Under the pieces are notes generated by a model that was not told the origin of the DNA, made no database searches, and worked only from the letters and a program-made list of their open reading frames with translations. From Parasponia andersonii (taxonomy: Eukaryota; Streptophyta; Magnoliopsida; Rosales; Cannabaceae): a DNA stretch of 64,000 bases. Positions 37,375-50,290 of the stretch are shown piece after piece (position 1 is the stretch's first letter; each line of letters begins with the position of its first letter). The stretch spans positions 133,262 to 197,261 of the forward strand of contig JXTB01000382.1 of NCBI GenBank assembly GCA_002914805.1. Reading direction: 5' to 3'. Made by a program: the position numbers and the translations under genes.

Positions 37375-40300
37375 CTACAGCCTTTCTTTCACCACTGTTC
37401 TAATGACATTTTCGCTGGTCCGTAACAACACTAATGTCTCCTTGTGAACTCGCTTTCTACGAGGCTCCAAAAAAGAAAGAGTTAAACCGCATTCTCTCGA
37501 TTTGCATCTTGCCATCTTCACAGAGCGTAGAAAACACTTTTCATCATCCTGAGGCGGCAGATACAATGGAATTAGAACAAACATTCAATTGGAAACTGAG
37601 GTGAGGACAGTTACTCGTCACAGGAAGCCAAACCCCATAATAACATGCTCATTTGCTCAGTCATTTGGGTCTCCATTAAATTCTTTTCATCTCCTCGGGC
37701 TATTTCTAGACACATTTCATTTCAGTATTAGTAAACAAGTACCTTCACCCTTTTTCTATTCCTTGAAGACATGGCCATTTGGAGTCAGGCTTATCAAAAA
37801 ATCTTACAAAGAGATTACTAGATGCTTTGTTTTCGACTTCTCCATATATATCACCTTCTTTGTGTTTTTCTTTGCATGGGAACGTAAGAAATCTAGTCTA
37901 AACAATATGATTTAACTTCAAGACAGCTATTTTTAACTCACCGGTGGAACGTCAAAGTAACCTCGACTTGCATCACACAAATCTAGGGATACTTGTCTAA
38001 GTAATGGCATCTGTAGTCAATATAAAAGGAAATAATAATTAGTGTTACTTCATAATAGTGATTCATTTAATTGAAACCAAAAAAAAAAAAATCGAAATAA
38101 CATCCATTATATTACTACTTTTGAAACGGCATCCAGAATGAAGCTACTATGTATCCCAGGACCCTGTATAAACCAGGAAAAACCCAGCACAACAGAAAGA
38201 ATGCGTTAGGATGTTTACTTAGTATCCAAGCTTTAAAACGATAAGTTCTAATTCTAATTCTTCAGTAAAAATACAAATAATCTTAAAGCTCCATATACAA
38301 CAGATGTTAAACACTATTCAATCATGATACGTGGCTGATGAACATAAAATGATGCATAATCAAACTGTATTTGTTGGCTACAAGTCTCTATAAGAGCAAG
38401 CAATAATATTTCCGTAAGCAAATTAATTATATTGAAAACATTAACAGGGTGTGAACAATGTATTCGAGATCTGCCCGAGGGAATGGCATAGACCGCTCTA
38501 AGACCATTCAGACATCAACTATTACCACAGTTACCCTTGTTTAAAAAAAAAAGTCCATTAATCATGTTGCAACTACAATATACGTGGATGCAGTATTACA
38601 ATAAAGTTTAGTGGTCAGGGAAGAGAAAAAAGCCCAGTGGTCTGACTATTGATCACTTGCGTACAGGGTAGAAGAAAAAAGGTGGAAGGGAAGTCTCACA
38701 TTATGTCGCAACAACAGATCTTCAAGAGCCACACACTCAAGAAGAGAAGAAACCCCATCTGCTGTAACCTTTCCACATTCCTAAACGAGAACATCAATTA
38801 TATTAACGTTAATAAGAACTTTCAGGAAAGCTTCGCATCCAAACTTTCATCAGAATCATGTATTACCACTCCTAAAGGCTTTATATTAGTGCAAGATAAT
38901 CCTCCAAAAACACTGGTAGAATGACCAGAAGAAAACTAGTCAGGCTAAATAGTTGTGGTTATGATGAAAGGAGGACACAGAACAAGTACAATAGTACATG
39001 AGACAGAAACATTTGACTTAAATTAACACACACCAGTTAACACAGGAAAAAAAAAAAAAAAGGGATTGGCTGACCTCAACTACGGTTACAGGTAAGGGCT
39101 GGGGAGAAATAAGGGAAGCAGAAAAATGACGATTATCCTATAGATGATACATTATACATATCCTGTATATATGTATACCACTGGTAAGTGCAAGTCAGGA
39201 TGTTTCTTGATGTTTTCCAAGTCAGGATGTGGAAATTGGGAAGACCATATTCAATTTATTTGACACAGAGCAATGAAATTATATTCAAACTTAGTGTTTG
39301 AACGTATTCATTATTAAACATACAGAAGAGCAAACAGAATTTGGTACACAGCCACAAGAGATTTGAAAATGCAAAAGTCAAAACCTCTATATGGATAGAA
39401 AGTAAGCCTGGCCATCCACGTGAGATGATTTGCTGAGAAGCTGCAACCAAAAAACAAAAAGAAAAGATAATAGAAAAGTAGTCAATGTTGTATTACTCTT
39501 AAGAGTTTGGTGTTTGAAATTTGCTTAGAGTACAAGCTGATGAAGCAAAAAGAAAACGATAACTCTAAAATGCAGCAGCAACGAAATTTCTTATTAAGAG
39601 CAAAATCAGAAGTTAAATGTTTTCTGAACAATAAAAAGAATACTGATCACTAAAGAAACATAAAACAGGAACGTTTATGCTTCATATGCAATATTTGATG
39701 ACTAAGGGAATTATAATAGTAGTGACCACCATATAATGAACACTAATCACTACAGAACCACTAAACTGGTACGTTTATACTTCATATGTAACATTTGATA
39801 ACCAAGGGAAGTATAATAATAGTACCCTGTGAAAAAAGAACTGCTAACCTGAATCCAGATGTGGACACCCCAGCAATGAAAGCTTAACAATACTTGGACA
39901 GCTCTGAGTCAGAATAACCAGATCTTCATTGGTCATCCATGGGGTTACCCGTTCAAGCTGTAATTTTCTCAGATTTGGCATGTAGAACTTGAAACCTTTA
40001 ATTGATATATCACCAAGACAGTAGCACAAAGCCAAGACCTGCAAGTTCCTTAGGGTTTCCATGATGTTTACAATGATACTATCTGATATTACCTGTAAAA
40101 AACAGACATCATTCTACATTTCAAGTAATTCTTGTAAGACTGTTGATGTCTGAGAAATGCTTATAGAATTTTTAAGCAGGGAGAGAAGGATGCTAATAGA
40201 GTGGTTCAAGTATAACCAAGTATTAGCACCAGAACAATGGATGCATTTGAGAGTAGTCTAATTGAGGTGGCAACACAATGATTCATACTCATCTTCATGC

Positions 40301-43300
40301 AAGATATCAGCATAAACAACGATATACCACTAAGAAAGAATAAGATAAAGTTAACTGGACAACAACATGTACAAGGGAAGCATACCTCCAGTAAAGTTTA
40401 TTCACCAAAGTAGTTTCAGAAAAACAGGGAAGCAAGTGTTGGTCTTTATTTTAGTAATTGTAAATCTATCGAATATATGAGTACACATGGCAAAAAATAA
40501 GTTAACGCCGAGTATCTCAAATTCTTTATAAGAGTACTACCTGAAAATGAAGAACTATGGACTCCAGAATAGGACAAGAAGTAGGCAGATGCACGAGTGC
40601 ACCTTCACCTAAAGATCCACCCAAGCCCACAGTCAGCTTCCTCAGTGAAGTTATTGCAGGTTTCAGAGCTTCCATAGAAAAGTGAGAAAATCCCCATCCA
40701 AGGGAAATTTCTTCCAATCTGCAAGTTTTGCCTAAAGCCATTTCTAGTTCTCCACAAGAATGTAAGTAAGAAACTTCTCCCATTTCAGCATTACTTTCCC
40801 GTTGACACAAATTTTTACAACCCTTTACTCTTAAACACTTCAAACCAGGATTCCTATAGATAATACGTGCTAAAGCTGCTCTAGAGACCTGCAAATTTAG
40901 GACACTGTCCTTGGTTTAGACTTCAGAGAAGCTGCATTTCCAACTAGTGTGTATGTAACCAACATGGTTGAAATGAGAAAAAAAATAAAATAATAAAATA
41001 AAATAAAAAAGAGGAAAAAGACGCTGAAATTTTTCAGTCATATGCATCATAAAATACACTTGTTTTGTTTACCAAGATTTGATTCAGTTGAATTGTTTAG
41101 ATTTTACCAGATGTAATGCTGATGATCGATTGAGACAGAAAAAATGCATTGAGGAGCAAAATTGGGGCAAAAAGTAAATCAGTTTCAGGATAGAGAAAAT
41201 TTACTGTAGTTCCTACCTTGTGTCATTCACAGTACTTGAATGCAAGACGTTTATAGATGCATAGGGATTAAGCACAACAACACATGTAAAAAGAAAAATT
41301 GACTTCTACTAATACGAGACTTTTGGAACCCAAAAACACTCTGAAAGGGACAAATCTAGTCCATTTCTAAAATTGGAATAGCACTACCTTCAAAATATCT
41401 CTATTACTCAACACTAAACTACACTACTACACTTTTATTTACTAATCTTTACTATTTTCTAGAGACCCCTCTTGGTTGTGATTAAACAAGAAGAAAGCAC
41501 TCCTATTTATAAGTTCATATAAGCTCGGAGCCCAAGCAAATGACTATATGGGAAACTCATCCATGAAGGCCTTGGAGGCCACGTTCTTTCAATCCAAGGT
41601 ATATAGTCAATTAGCTATAGGATCCCATAATAGAACATGCCTTGTTAGAGAGATTTATTCCTTTGGTTTGGGCTTTTGGGCTTGAGCTTGAATTGGCGGT
41701 GTCTTCAATTCATTGAGAGTCGCACCTGCTTCTTTAGCCAAAGCCCAACTAAGTGGCATAACTCACATGGCATATACTTGATACGATTGTATGGCTACGA
41801 GTCCTTCATGTAATGGATGAAAGAAACATACTCTTTCTTTACAGATGATAGCCATGTAGCTCTCTTCACTTCGGCACCAGGCTCATCCAAGGCTAAAAGT
41901 AGGAATATTTTCTCCTTGTTTGAGTCAGGACCACGATGATAGCCACCAAGCCTCTCTAGGATACTATAACTAACAACCTATATAGTCTTGATGAAAGGCA
42001 CAGTGGCCAGGACCATATAACTCTAGATAGCTTATTAGCATGTGAACCTAGAGAGAATACGTTTGTGAGAGATCAATTATTCTTTTGCTTTTGGGCAGTT
42101 AATAGGACTTGCCCAGTGTTGAACGTTCCGTTTATTTCCCGACTTTTAGGGTGCATTTTACTTTTTGTCTTTGTCTTTTTATGTCCCTGTTTTCCGCTGT
42201 TTTTATGGGTTTGTCTAGATCAGGTTTCTTTGTCTTTTTATTCCTGTTTTTATGGGTTTCTTTACATTTCAGGTGGGGCAGCCTGATGTACCAAAAAGAT
42301 CTATATTAGTTTCTAGCGTTTCTATTGTTCAAAGTGAGCTGTAATAAGAAAAGAGATGTTTTTCTCTCTGTCAAAACAGAGTTTTCCTCTCTGTCCATAA
42401 TCATTTCATCCACATTTTCTAGGATTGCCAAGATGCTATCCACATTTAATGGATATAACAATCCAACTATATTCTTTCTATCACAAGTACCCTTGCATAC
42501 CTGAGAAATCTTTTCTGATCACTAGTCACTTTTCAGGTGTCATTTAGCTAGACCTTAAAATTTTGTGCCAATAAAGCATCTGACCTCCTGATTCTATATT
42601 TCTTCTAGTATCAGTGTTGGAAAGCTTTAGCTTTTAGGTTAAACCTAAAAGGCCGAAACTTTAAGGCTGATTAGCTGTAATATCCGTGTAATATACAGCT
42701 GTGTAAATAGGTGTATTTTAGGATAATTATCCCTAGAAATCAGGTTGTATTTAATTGTATTTTTTTTCTTTATTCTGTAGTTTCCCGTTCTCTGTAAACT
42801 GAGGCTGAGGCTGTAAGTCTTATATTATTAATAAGATATATATAACTTAGGCCTATAATCTGATTGATATGTTTACGACCTTTTGCTCAAGTACTGCTCA
42901 AACAATAGTATGCAGGTTGATACTTTCAATCACTCCCTGGAAACAAGGTGTAAGGTTTTAATAAACAGAGACTGACCATAGTATTAGAAACATCAAGATT
43001 CTCCAAGGAAGAACCAGGAAGACTACACAGAGCATGGTCAGCGACTTGGGTGTCCCTCAAGCAAAGATTCTTCAGCATGTGTGTTTCAGACAGAAGCTTT
43101 AGAAGAGATGTTTCGTCAACACCTGAGGAAAAATTGATCGATTTTATATGGTCCCAAGAATTTTAAGTGCTCAAGTACAAGATGAATTAGATCAAATTCT
43201 TAAAAGTGCAAAGTTAACTGACTTTGTCAAAGTAAGTTAATTCGTTGAAGAACTTCTAAACTAATAATTATTATAAAAAAAAAAACCAAAAATAGAAATT

Positions 43301-46300
43301 AAAAAAAATAAATGAATAAATTGTTGCAGGAATTGTAAACAAAAAATATGAAATAACTGAACAGTATTGGTTCAAAGATTTGCTCAAACAGCACGAAAAA
43401 TAAAGAAAATAATACTTACACTTGCAGTAACCAATATGCAGTGTCTGAAGATTAAATGCCATAGACTCTGAAAGTTGATTAGAAGTATTACCATAACCAT
43501 GCAAGCTAGAGCATAAAGCTAGAACAGAATTGATTCCAAAAGAGGTATGACACACAAGAATTGATTTCAGTCTAACACATCTGTGTATAAGATCCGACAT
43601 GCCAACATCTGTTAATGCAGTGCACCCTTTAAGGTTCACGTGTTGCAAGTAGATACAGAATTTGGAGATATAAAGGAGATCAGAATCTGCTAGAAAGAGT
43701 AGAATGACAGTTAGTTCAGTGGTACAAAAAGCAAATCAAGAAATAATCTTCCGTAGTCTTCTTTCTTTCCCTGCTTAGCGATATAAATATACTTGATGGC
43801 AAGAAAGTTTTTAAAACAAACTATACAAAAAATTATCTCACCCCGAAGCTCCATTCGGCCCTCTAGTATTAGTTTTGTGATATTTGACAGCCTCAGTTTA
43901 GACTTAGAAAGAGGTGACACGTCCACAGGACTGACCCCAATAGTTAACAAATTATTTGAAACTTCCGATATAATTGGATTGATATCAATGGTTAGGTCAA
44001 CTTCATAGATCATAGGGCATTTCAGCACCAATTGGTGTAAAGTAGTTGTACTGAAGTTCAATAAATAAGCTGCTTTCAGTGTTTTCAATGATGGAAATGA
44101 CACTGAGAAACACTCAATGGCCGCCCCAAGATGCAGCCTCTGACACTTGGAAATATCCACTTCTTGTACTGCTTCAAAAGACAGTAATGGCAACAGTTCC
44201 AGTGAAATTGAGTAGGGATCTCTGTCAAGACTTTCGAGCTTAGTCAATAGCTGTTTAATGCTCCTCCTTAACATAGAATCTGTACAGTTCGAAGAAGGAA
44301 GCAGAGACAAAAGTAGTATTGCTGATGTTATCTGCGGACAACTTGAAAGGTTCATTTTCTGCACAGAGAGAAGAAACTTGGTGAAAGAAACATGAGAACA
44401 AAAGACATGGAAGTCGAAAATCTAGACTCTGGGCCCTAAATTGCACACAGTATATTGGACATTCACATAAAACTTATTGACAAAATTTGCAGACATTAGA
44501 AATGAATCAAGAATAATTGATAATAGCCTTGTCATATTCATAAAGCCATTCATTATTTGTATTCCTGTTTACTCTTATAAATTATGGAACTAAAAACACC
44601 CATTGCAGTGCACTAGTATGTTTTCCTCCAAGAGCCTTTAGGAACTGCAAGGATAGGAAAATATATACATATATACATATGTATAAATAAATATATGAAT
44701 ATATATCAAGAAATAAAATTCTCAAATTTATGCACCACCAAAATGCCTTCTAAAGCTAACTGATTCTTGTCAAAATGGCGGAACCAAATTCTAAGACTGT
44801 TTCAAAGGGTTTCGGCAAAGAATATTGGGCAGAGGGACAACAACACTTCATAAGGATTTCAAATTTCTCAAATACACTTGAAATAATTTTATAAAAAAGG
44901 GAAAATGATACAGACACTCCCTGCTTTATGTCTATATTATAGTAACACCCCCCAGACAAAAAATATCTACACTAACACTTCCTAAAATTCAAAAAAAAAA
45001 ACAAAACAAAAAATTCTACAGAAATCCCGTTTTAGTTAAATTTGACTAAATCCAACTTTTTTTACATTTTTGTTCAATCTTCTTAAAATTCAAAACGAGA
45101 CTTCATTGTTAAGCTTGAAAGAATAACATAGCTAAGTGGTGACAAAATTATTGAAATTTCAACCTTTTTTCCAGACACGGGTGTCACTGTTATTATTTCT
45201 CGTCTAAGAGGTGTCACTATAATTTTGACTTGAAGCAGGGGGTGTCAGTGTAATTTCCCTTATATAAAATGTTCTTTATAACTTCTTCACCACTGAACTG
45301 CATGAAGGGAAACAAGATTACACAAGGAAGCACTTGAAGGCAGAGCAGTTAGTTTTCCCCTCTAGCTCTTTCTTAATCTCTTAAACCATCAACAAGAAAA
45401 ATATGGGACTACAACAGGAATACCTTAGAATATCGTGTCAGTCGAATCCGGAAACCACTCAGGTCACAACCCTCTAAGAAACTTATTGAGCCAGTGGGTG
45501 GGACTTTCAGTAGTCTGAAAATGGAATTAATGCTTTCATAAACAAGCCTAGAAAAATGACAATTTCTTTTTCCTGAAAAAAGATAAGCCAATGAATGTTA
45601 CATCAGTACTTCATTAATCACTTTGATGATGAAAATAAGCATCTTGTGGTACTGAATATAACATTAAGAAGTTGAGCATACCTGCAGCAAACCACAACGG
45701 TAAAAGGCTCAGACGGATCTGCTCAACACCAGTGATGAATGATTAAACAGGAATATTTCACAGTAGACCCAGAAGTTATTAGAATTGCTTGATATGTCAT
45801 AGTTGGTATCCTAGTTCTTTTTCCCTTTAAAGTCATTGATCCTAAGACTATCACCACAATGGCCTAAATGAAACATAAGACACCAGGAAATTGGGGATGG
45901 AATACGAACCTTCACTTAGAGACACCAACTCTGCTTCTAAACATCTACATTGAAATCAATTTACCTGTTTTAGAATGCTAGAGTAGTTGTTTTCTGTTCT
46001 GCTTAAGCCTTCAAAGTCTTCAGTGTTAGCATCAACCCACAAGAAAAGGGCTTTGTAGAGATGCATCTCACTGCAAAAGATAACAAACGTATCACAATTT
46101 TAGGGTGCATTACATGAGATTTGATTAGGCTATCCAAGAATAACCATACCTCTCTATCGTCAAAGAGGGGTGCTTTACACAATCATGTAGTAAACTGTAT
46201 GGAACATCCACAAAAGATTTACAAGATAAGGCCCACATCTGCAGAGATTATTGTTTGTCACCTTCAATTAGCGAAAAAAGGTTGAAGTTTAAACCACCAG

Positions 46301-49300
46301 ATCGATAAGGCTTTTAATGTAACTTGTAAGATCTTACAAATCATGGCATATTGCAATTATATTAGCGTACATACTCAGTAATTATCGGGAACATATCAGG
46401 ATGACCAATAGTCTACTTAGCATTACAAACCTAAGCGTGTAAAGAGCTCCAGTTTTAAGAGCCACCATCTGATATATTAGATTTCATAATACACCAACTA
46501 GCAACAAGAAGAAAATTCCAAGGCACTAGCAAATTCACAAGTGGATCTGAATGTCTCAAATTATGGGTATGGACTATGGAGTATTGAGTGCCCAATTTAT
46601 TATTGTTTCTTCAATTTCTTTCTTGAATGTTTAATGGATATCCCGTCAGTATAACCAAAATTCACAATCAGAAAACAATTTTTGAAGTAAAAAGAATTAG
46701 ATTGAATAATTAGTTCAAGTAATTTTGTGTAACTATAGACTAGGTTCCATATACACATAAATACCAACCAGAAGAGTAGGTTATTCAGATAACAAATGAA
46801 GTTCTAGAATGTAAACAGAACCAAAAGACATGCACGTTATAGTTGCTTGATATAATCCCTAATTATACTAGCTCGTTCAGCATCCCATTCAAACTTTAAA
46901 TTTTCCAAAATAAGCCTTAAGAGAGAGTTCTGGTACTTTTTCTTGCTAGTATCATACCATGTACGCTGCAAAGTGCAGGAGCCACTATAACGCATGATGG
47001 AGAGAACTAAAAGGTTCAGGTAGAAAAGATTAACTGTAACCAGATTAAATGTATATTAACCGAGAAAAAATCATTACAAAAAAATCCTAGTGTATATAGT
47101 CCTTATGACAAGCAAAATAAAAGTTTGGCACGTACAAAATTTTTTCCAAGAAAGCTTGCACACAATTCTGGAAGAAAATCATTTGCTGCAATACATTTAA
47201 ATTAATCAATTAGACAAAATATCATAATGCTAATATCGAACTTGGAACATTTACAAACACGTTTTTTTTTTAATATTTTTATTGACGTGCTAGCATGAAT
47301 ATGAAAGAGATTCTGACCATGCTTGGAGCCAAAGTTCCAAATGGAAATCAGATCATCCAACCGTATTTGTGGTGGCACAGTGGATGATGCTACTTTAGAA
47401 AACCAAGTTTTACACCTTTCAAGAAGAATCTTGACACCAAAATAAAGTGCACCCTGAAAATTTATTAGAATAACATTAAAAGCAAATACATGTTCTAAAA
47501 CAAACAACAGTGTCTCACTTTTCTTCTAGGGAATTGGAAATTGTAGTCTAAGTTATGAAAAATATAAGGCATCATGTCAACCTTTTGGGTTTTTGTTTTT
47601 TCTTTCTTTTTTGGCAGGTAAAGGTGAAGTGGCGAGGAATATGAATAAACTAAATTAAGTAGTCAAGGAGATTCAGAGCCGTTGAGCCGAATGTTGAACT
47701 TCAGAAGCTTTGGGCTTGTTTATTTTCCGTTCTATTCCATTCAAATGAAAAAAATGAAAAACTCATTAGAATGAGTATTTATTTCAACCTTTCTAGTATT
47801 TTCATTCAAATAGCCTTTTAAAATATGTGTTTGTTTCAACAATTTAGTTTTTCGTTCAAATGGCCATCAGTTATATCAATTATTGGAATGAATTTTTTTT
47901 ATTTTAAAATGAGAATAGAACTAGAAGGTGCTTTTAAATAAGTCCATTCTAATATTTCTCATTCTAATTATAATTTATTCCACTTTATTTGACTTCAAAG
48001 GTCTCCATTTTAATGATAACTCATACCACATTTTCTATTTAAATACACTCGTTCAAATGAGTGAGCCAATCGAGGCCTCAATAATTTTACTATCTTCCAT
48101 TTCAATTTTCCTTATTTATTTTTTATTCTGATAATATGTCACTCTCTCAACTAACAGATTACATTGTACATCAGGGGCCTATTTAAAAAAAAAATAATAA
48201 TAATAATAATAATAAAAAAGGCTTCCTTATGATGTATCCTATTTATAGCTCTTACTCTAATAGTTTCAAGTGATGTAGTGTGTGTGTGTCTTTTTTTTTT
48301 CCCTCCGGTAAGTTTAGCTTCTCAGGAAACATTATCGCTTATGTAACATACCGTCCTTTATATGTCGTTTGTTGTCATTTTCAAACTTTCGTGGCTGGTG
48401 AGTAAGTAATACTTTCGTTTTTCTACACTCTCGTGGTTATCGTTACTTATCAGTGACCTATATTTGTAAAAACACATTATTGTCCTTCAGAAGGTCGCAC
48501 TCGTCTTATTTTTACTGTCGTTTTTATCTTTTGTCCTTTTCGCTAAAATTGTCGGTTTTCCTAAAATAACACGTAAGAGTAATTGTCGTTTTCTCAAGCT
48601 TGCGGCGGGGTAGCAGTTGCCGTTTCCAACATTACTGTCGTTTTCAAGTTATCGTCGTTCATCAGTTAGACACTCGTTTTGTAATCGTTGTCGTTTTCCC
48701 TTTCCCCCGCTACTGCCAAACTGTCCACCCCCAGAGAAAACCCTAACCCTCAGCCCTCAACCGGCCGCCACCCCACGCGGCGGCGCGTGTAGTGTATCAA
48801 AATGAGAACTAGAAAGGGCACAGTACAAGTGTTTACCTCATAAAGGGTGAGAAAATTATCGCAAGTAATATCGATTGGGCAACCATATACGCACTTCAGA
48901 ATATTCACAAATGCTTCCAAATCCCACTCCACCGAAATATGCTCCAGCCGCGACTCACTGAAAATTTTTCACATTTGGTTTCCAATTTTGACCCTCCATT
49001 TTCTCGGCAACCAAACAAGAAGATAAGAGAGGAAAAAAAAAATGCCAAAGAAAATTACCTAAAGCTCCAGCTGAGCATCCCATGGAAATACGAAGACTGT
49101 TCAATAAGCCTGTTAAAAGGTTAATAATAATCAAAATCAACAACACCCATAGACGATGAAAATCTGCTATGTACTGTTTTTTTCAGTAGATTTTCCCGGG
49201 AAACAAACACAAGAAAGGTACTCGCCTAGTGCGATGCGCCTGTACTCTGATCGTTTGATAAGTGAGGATCGAAGGCAAATCCCAGCTTCCGATTTCGGTG

Positions 49301-49392
49301 GTTGAGATGAAAAGCTGGTCACTGTTATCTCCGATTTGATAGGAGTTGGTGATCGCGATGACGATCAAGTCATCGTCCGAGCTTGAAGCCAT
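37375..49392 (-). CDS. FBL11: BTB/POZ and leucine-rich-repeat protein, FBL11-like
   Basis: Likely substrate adaptor for a cullin-3 ubiquitin ligase, by family. Exons: 49226-49392, 49059-49109, 48837-48957, 47318-47453, 47136-47185, 46150-46238, 45965-46070, 45682-45718, 45424-45572, 43842-44358, 43420-43686, 42977-43122, 40541-40888, 39849-40092, 39385-39440, 38700-38780, 38119-38163, 37942-38010, 37375-37548. They give 2853 nt, 950 codons plus stop, no internal stop. Residues 1-115 form the BTB domain (IRVQAHRTRLIEQSSYF, then LEAFVNILKCVYG); about 130-250 is BACK-like; from about 303 to the end are leucine-rich repeats of the cysteine-containing type (MNLSSCPQITS, VNLKGCTALTDVGM, LKCLRVKGCKNLC, VKLSLLGCPHLDS). 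Despite its name, FBL11 carries BTB in place of an F-box. The first intron must use a GC donor. Length is close to Arabidopsis FBL11. Confidence 0.93.
42170..42259. repeat. Short direct repeat in FBL11 intron 12
   Basis: TTTGTCTTTTTAT, CCTGTTTT and TTTTTATGGGTTT occur in this order twice (from 42170 and from about 42229). The first copy is longer by about 13 bases. It lies in the 2.1-kb intron 40889-42976. Confidence 0.5.
42615..42904. repeat. LTR-like segment in FBL11 intron 12
   Basis: About 290 bases from TGTTGGAAAG to CTCAAACA. The middle (GTAATATACAGCTG, GGATAATTATCC, TTGTATTTAATTGTATT, TATTATTAATAAGAT) resembles short copia LTRs of plants. TAGTAT occurs close to both ends but not flush with them, so no target duplication can be claimed. 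Possible decayed solo LTR. Confidence 0.35.
44889..45269. mobile_element. MULE-like MITE in FBL11 intron 9
   Basis: The element runs 44899-45259 (361 bp). The left end GGGAAAATGATACAGACACT and the complement of the right end GGGAAATTACACTGACACCC start an inverted repeat that can be followed for about 80 bases (both arms carry CCCTGCTT, ATTATAGT(A/G)ACACC and AGAC). The flanks TTATAAAAAA (44889-44898) and TTATATAAAA (45260-45269) match at 9 of 10 bases, in keeping with the 9-11 bp duplications of Mutator-like elements. No coding capacity. The AT-rich flanks weaken the duplication claim, and a different superfamily remains possible. Confidence 0.68.
48192..48214. repeat. AAT microsatellite in FBL11 intron 3
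   Basis: A run of about seven AAT units (written TAA from 48195) between A tracts. It lies in the intron 47454-48836. Confidence 0.8.
48360..48700. repeat. Second GTCGTT-rich island, in FBL11 intron 3
   Basis: Six exact GTCGTT words (48364, 48528, 48594, 48636, 48654 and 48690, each within a base or so) plus variants GTCGGTTTT, GCCGTTTCC and CTCGTTTT, all on the plus strand, in 340 bases. Just downstream is a GC-rich stretch with AAACCCTAA at 48738-48746. It resembles the island at 36396-37130. Confidence 0.6.
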
Positions 49393-50099
49393 TAGTCTCT
49401 CCAGTCTCTGGTCTCTGCTACTGCTTCTTCTTCATTCTTCAGGTTTACGAGATATTTAGGATAATTAGGACAAAATTCGGTTAAAGTTGTGTTACAAAAA
49501 CAAATTTTTCTTTGACTAATTATTTTAAATAATAGTAATATGATTGATGTGAAATTGTTTTTCCCTGTCAGTGATAAAGCTCTCTCTAAAAAAATGTCGT
49601 AAAATTTAGCAGTTCTTGTTTTGTTACATAGAGATCTAAATTTCGGGAGAGCAATTTCGCTTAATTATACGATTATCCTAATAAAATTTCAAAAATTATG
49701 ACTAAATTTCTTTAAAATATTTAATTATTTTTAAAATGTTCCAATTTTTATCTATATTTTAAAATTTAGACCTAGTTTTCTTTTATTTTTTTTCTCGATC
49801 TTTCATTTCCTTTCTTCTATACTTTCTCTTAATTTTCAATCTTCAATCTTCTCGCGGCTAAATAATTTTCTCAACAATCAAAACTTAATTAATATTAGAG
49901 AAACGTAATATAGTTCAAAATAGTTGATATTTGAATTTGGAGATTTTCAGGGATAGATTCTGTATTAAAAATAAAATTTAGATCAATTTCTATGAATTTC
50001 AGAAAATTTGAACTAGTTGTTTTGAAGTATATTTTTCGATGAAATTCGACATCGTTTCAATTAAGTATATTTTTATAATGGAATTTGAAAAATTAAGTA

Positions 50100-50290
50100 T
50101 CGTCATCGAAATAGCATCGAATTATCACCAAAATTCATCAGATTTCGTTATAAAAACACACTTCATCGAAATAGCATCGAATTATCATCGAAATGCATAG
50201 AATTTCATCAAATTTCATTAGATTCCTTTATAAAAACACACTTCATCAAAATTACATTAAATTTCATCGAATTCACATCGAAATTTTCGA
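50100..50290. repeat. Imperfect tandem repeat
   Basis: Two to three copies of a unit built from CATCGAAATAGCATCGAATT, then TTCATCA(G/A)ATTTC, then TATAAAAACACACTTCATC. Unit length varies between about 59 and 80 bases by small insertions. Confidence 0.65.

Noticed and set aside
42065-42309. Two plus-strand frames rich in phenylalanine and leucine
   Set aside because: They lie in an intron of the FBL11-like gene on the other strand and come from T-rich repeated sequence.
47695-48075. Possible MITE from GGGCTTGTTTATTTTC to AATCGAGGCC in FBL11 intron 3
   Set aside because: The supposed inverted ends match only loosely and no target duplication was found.
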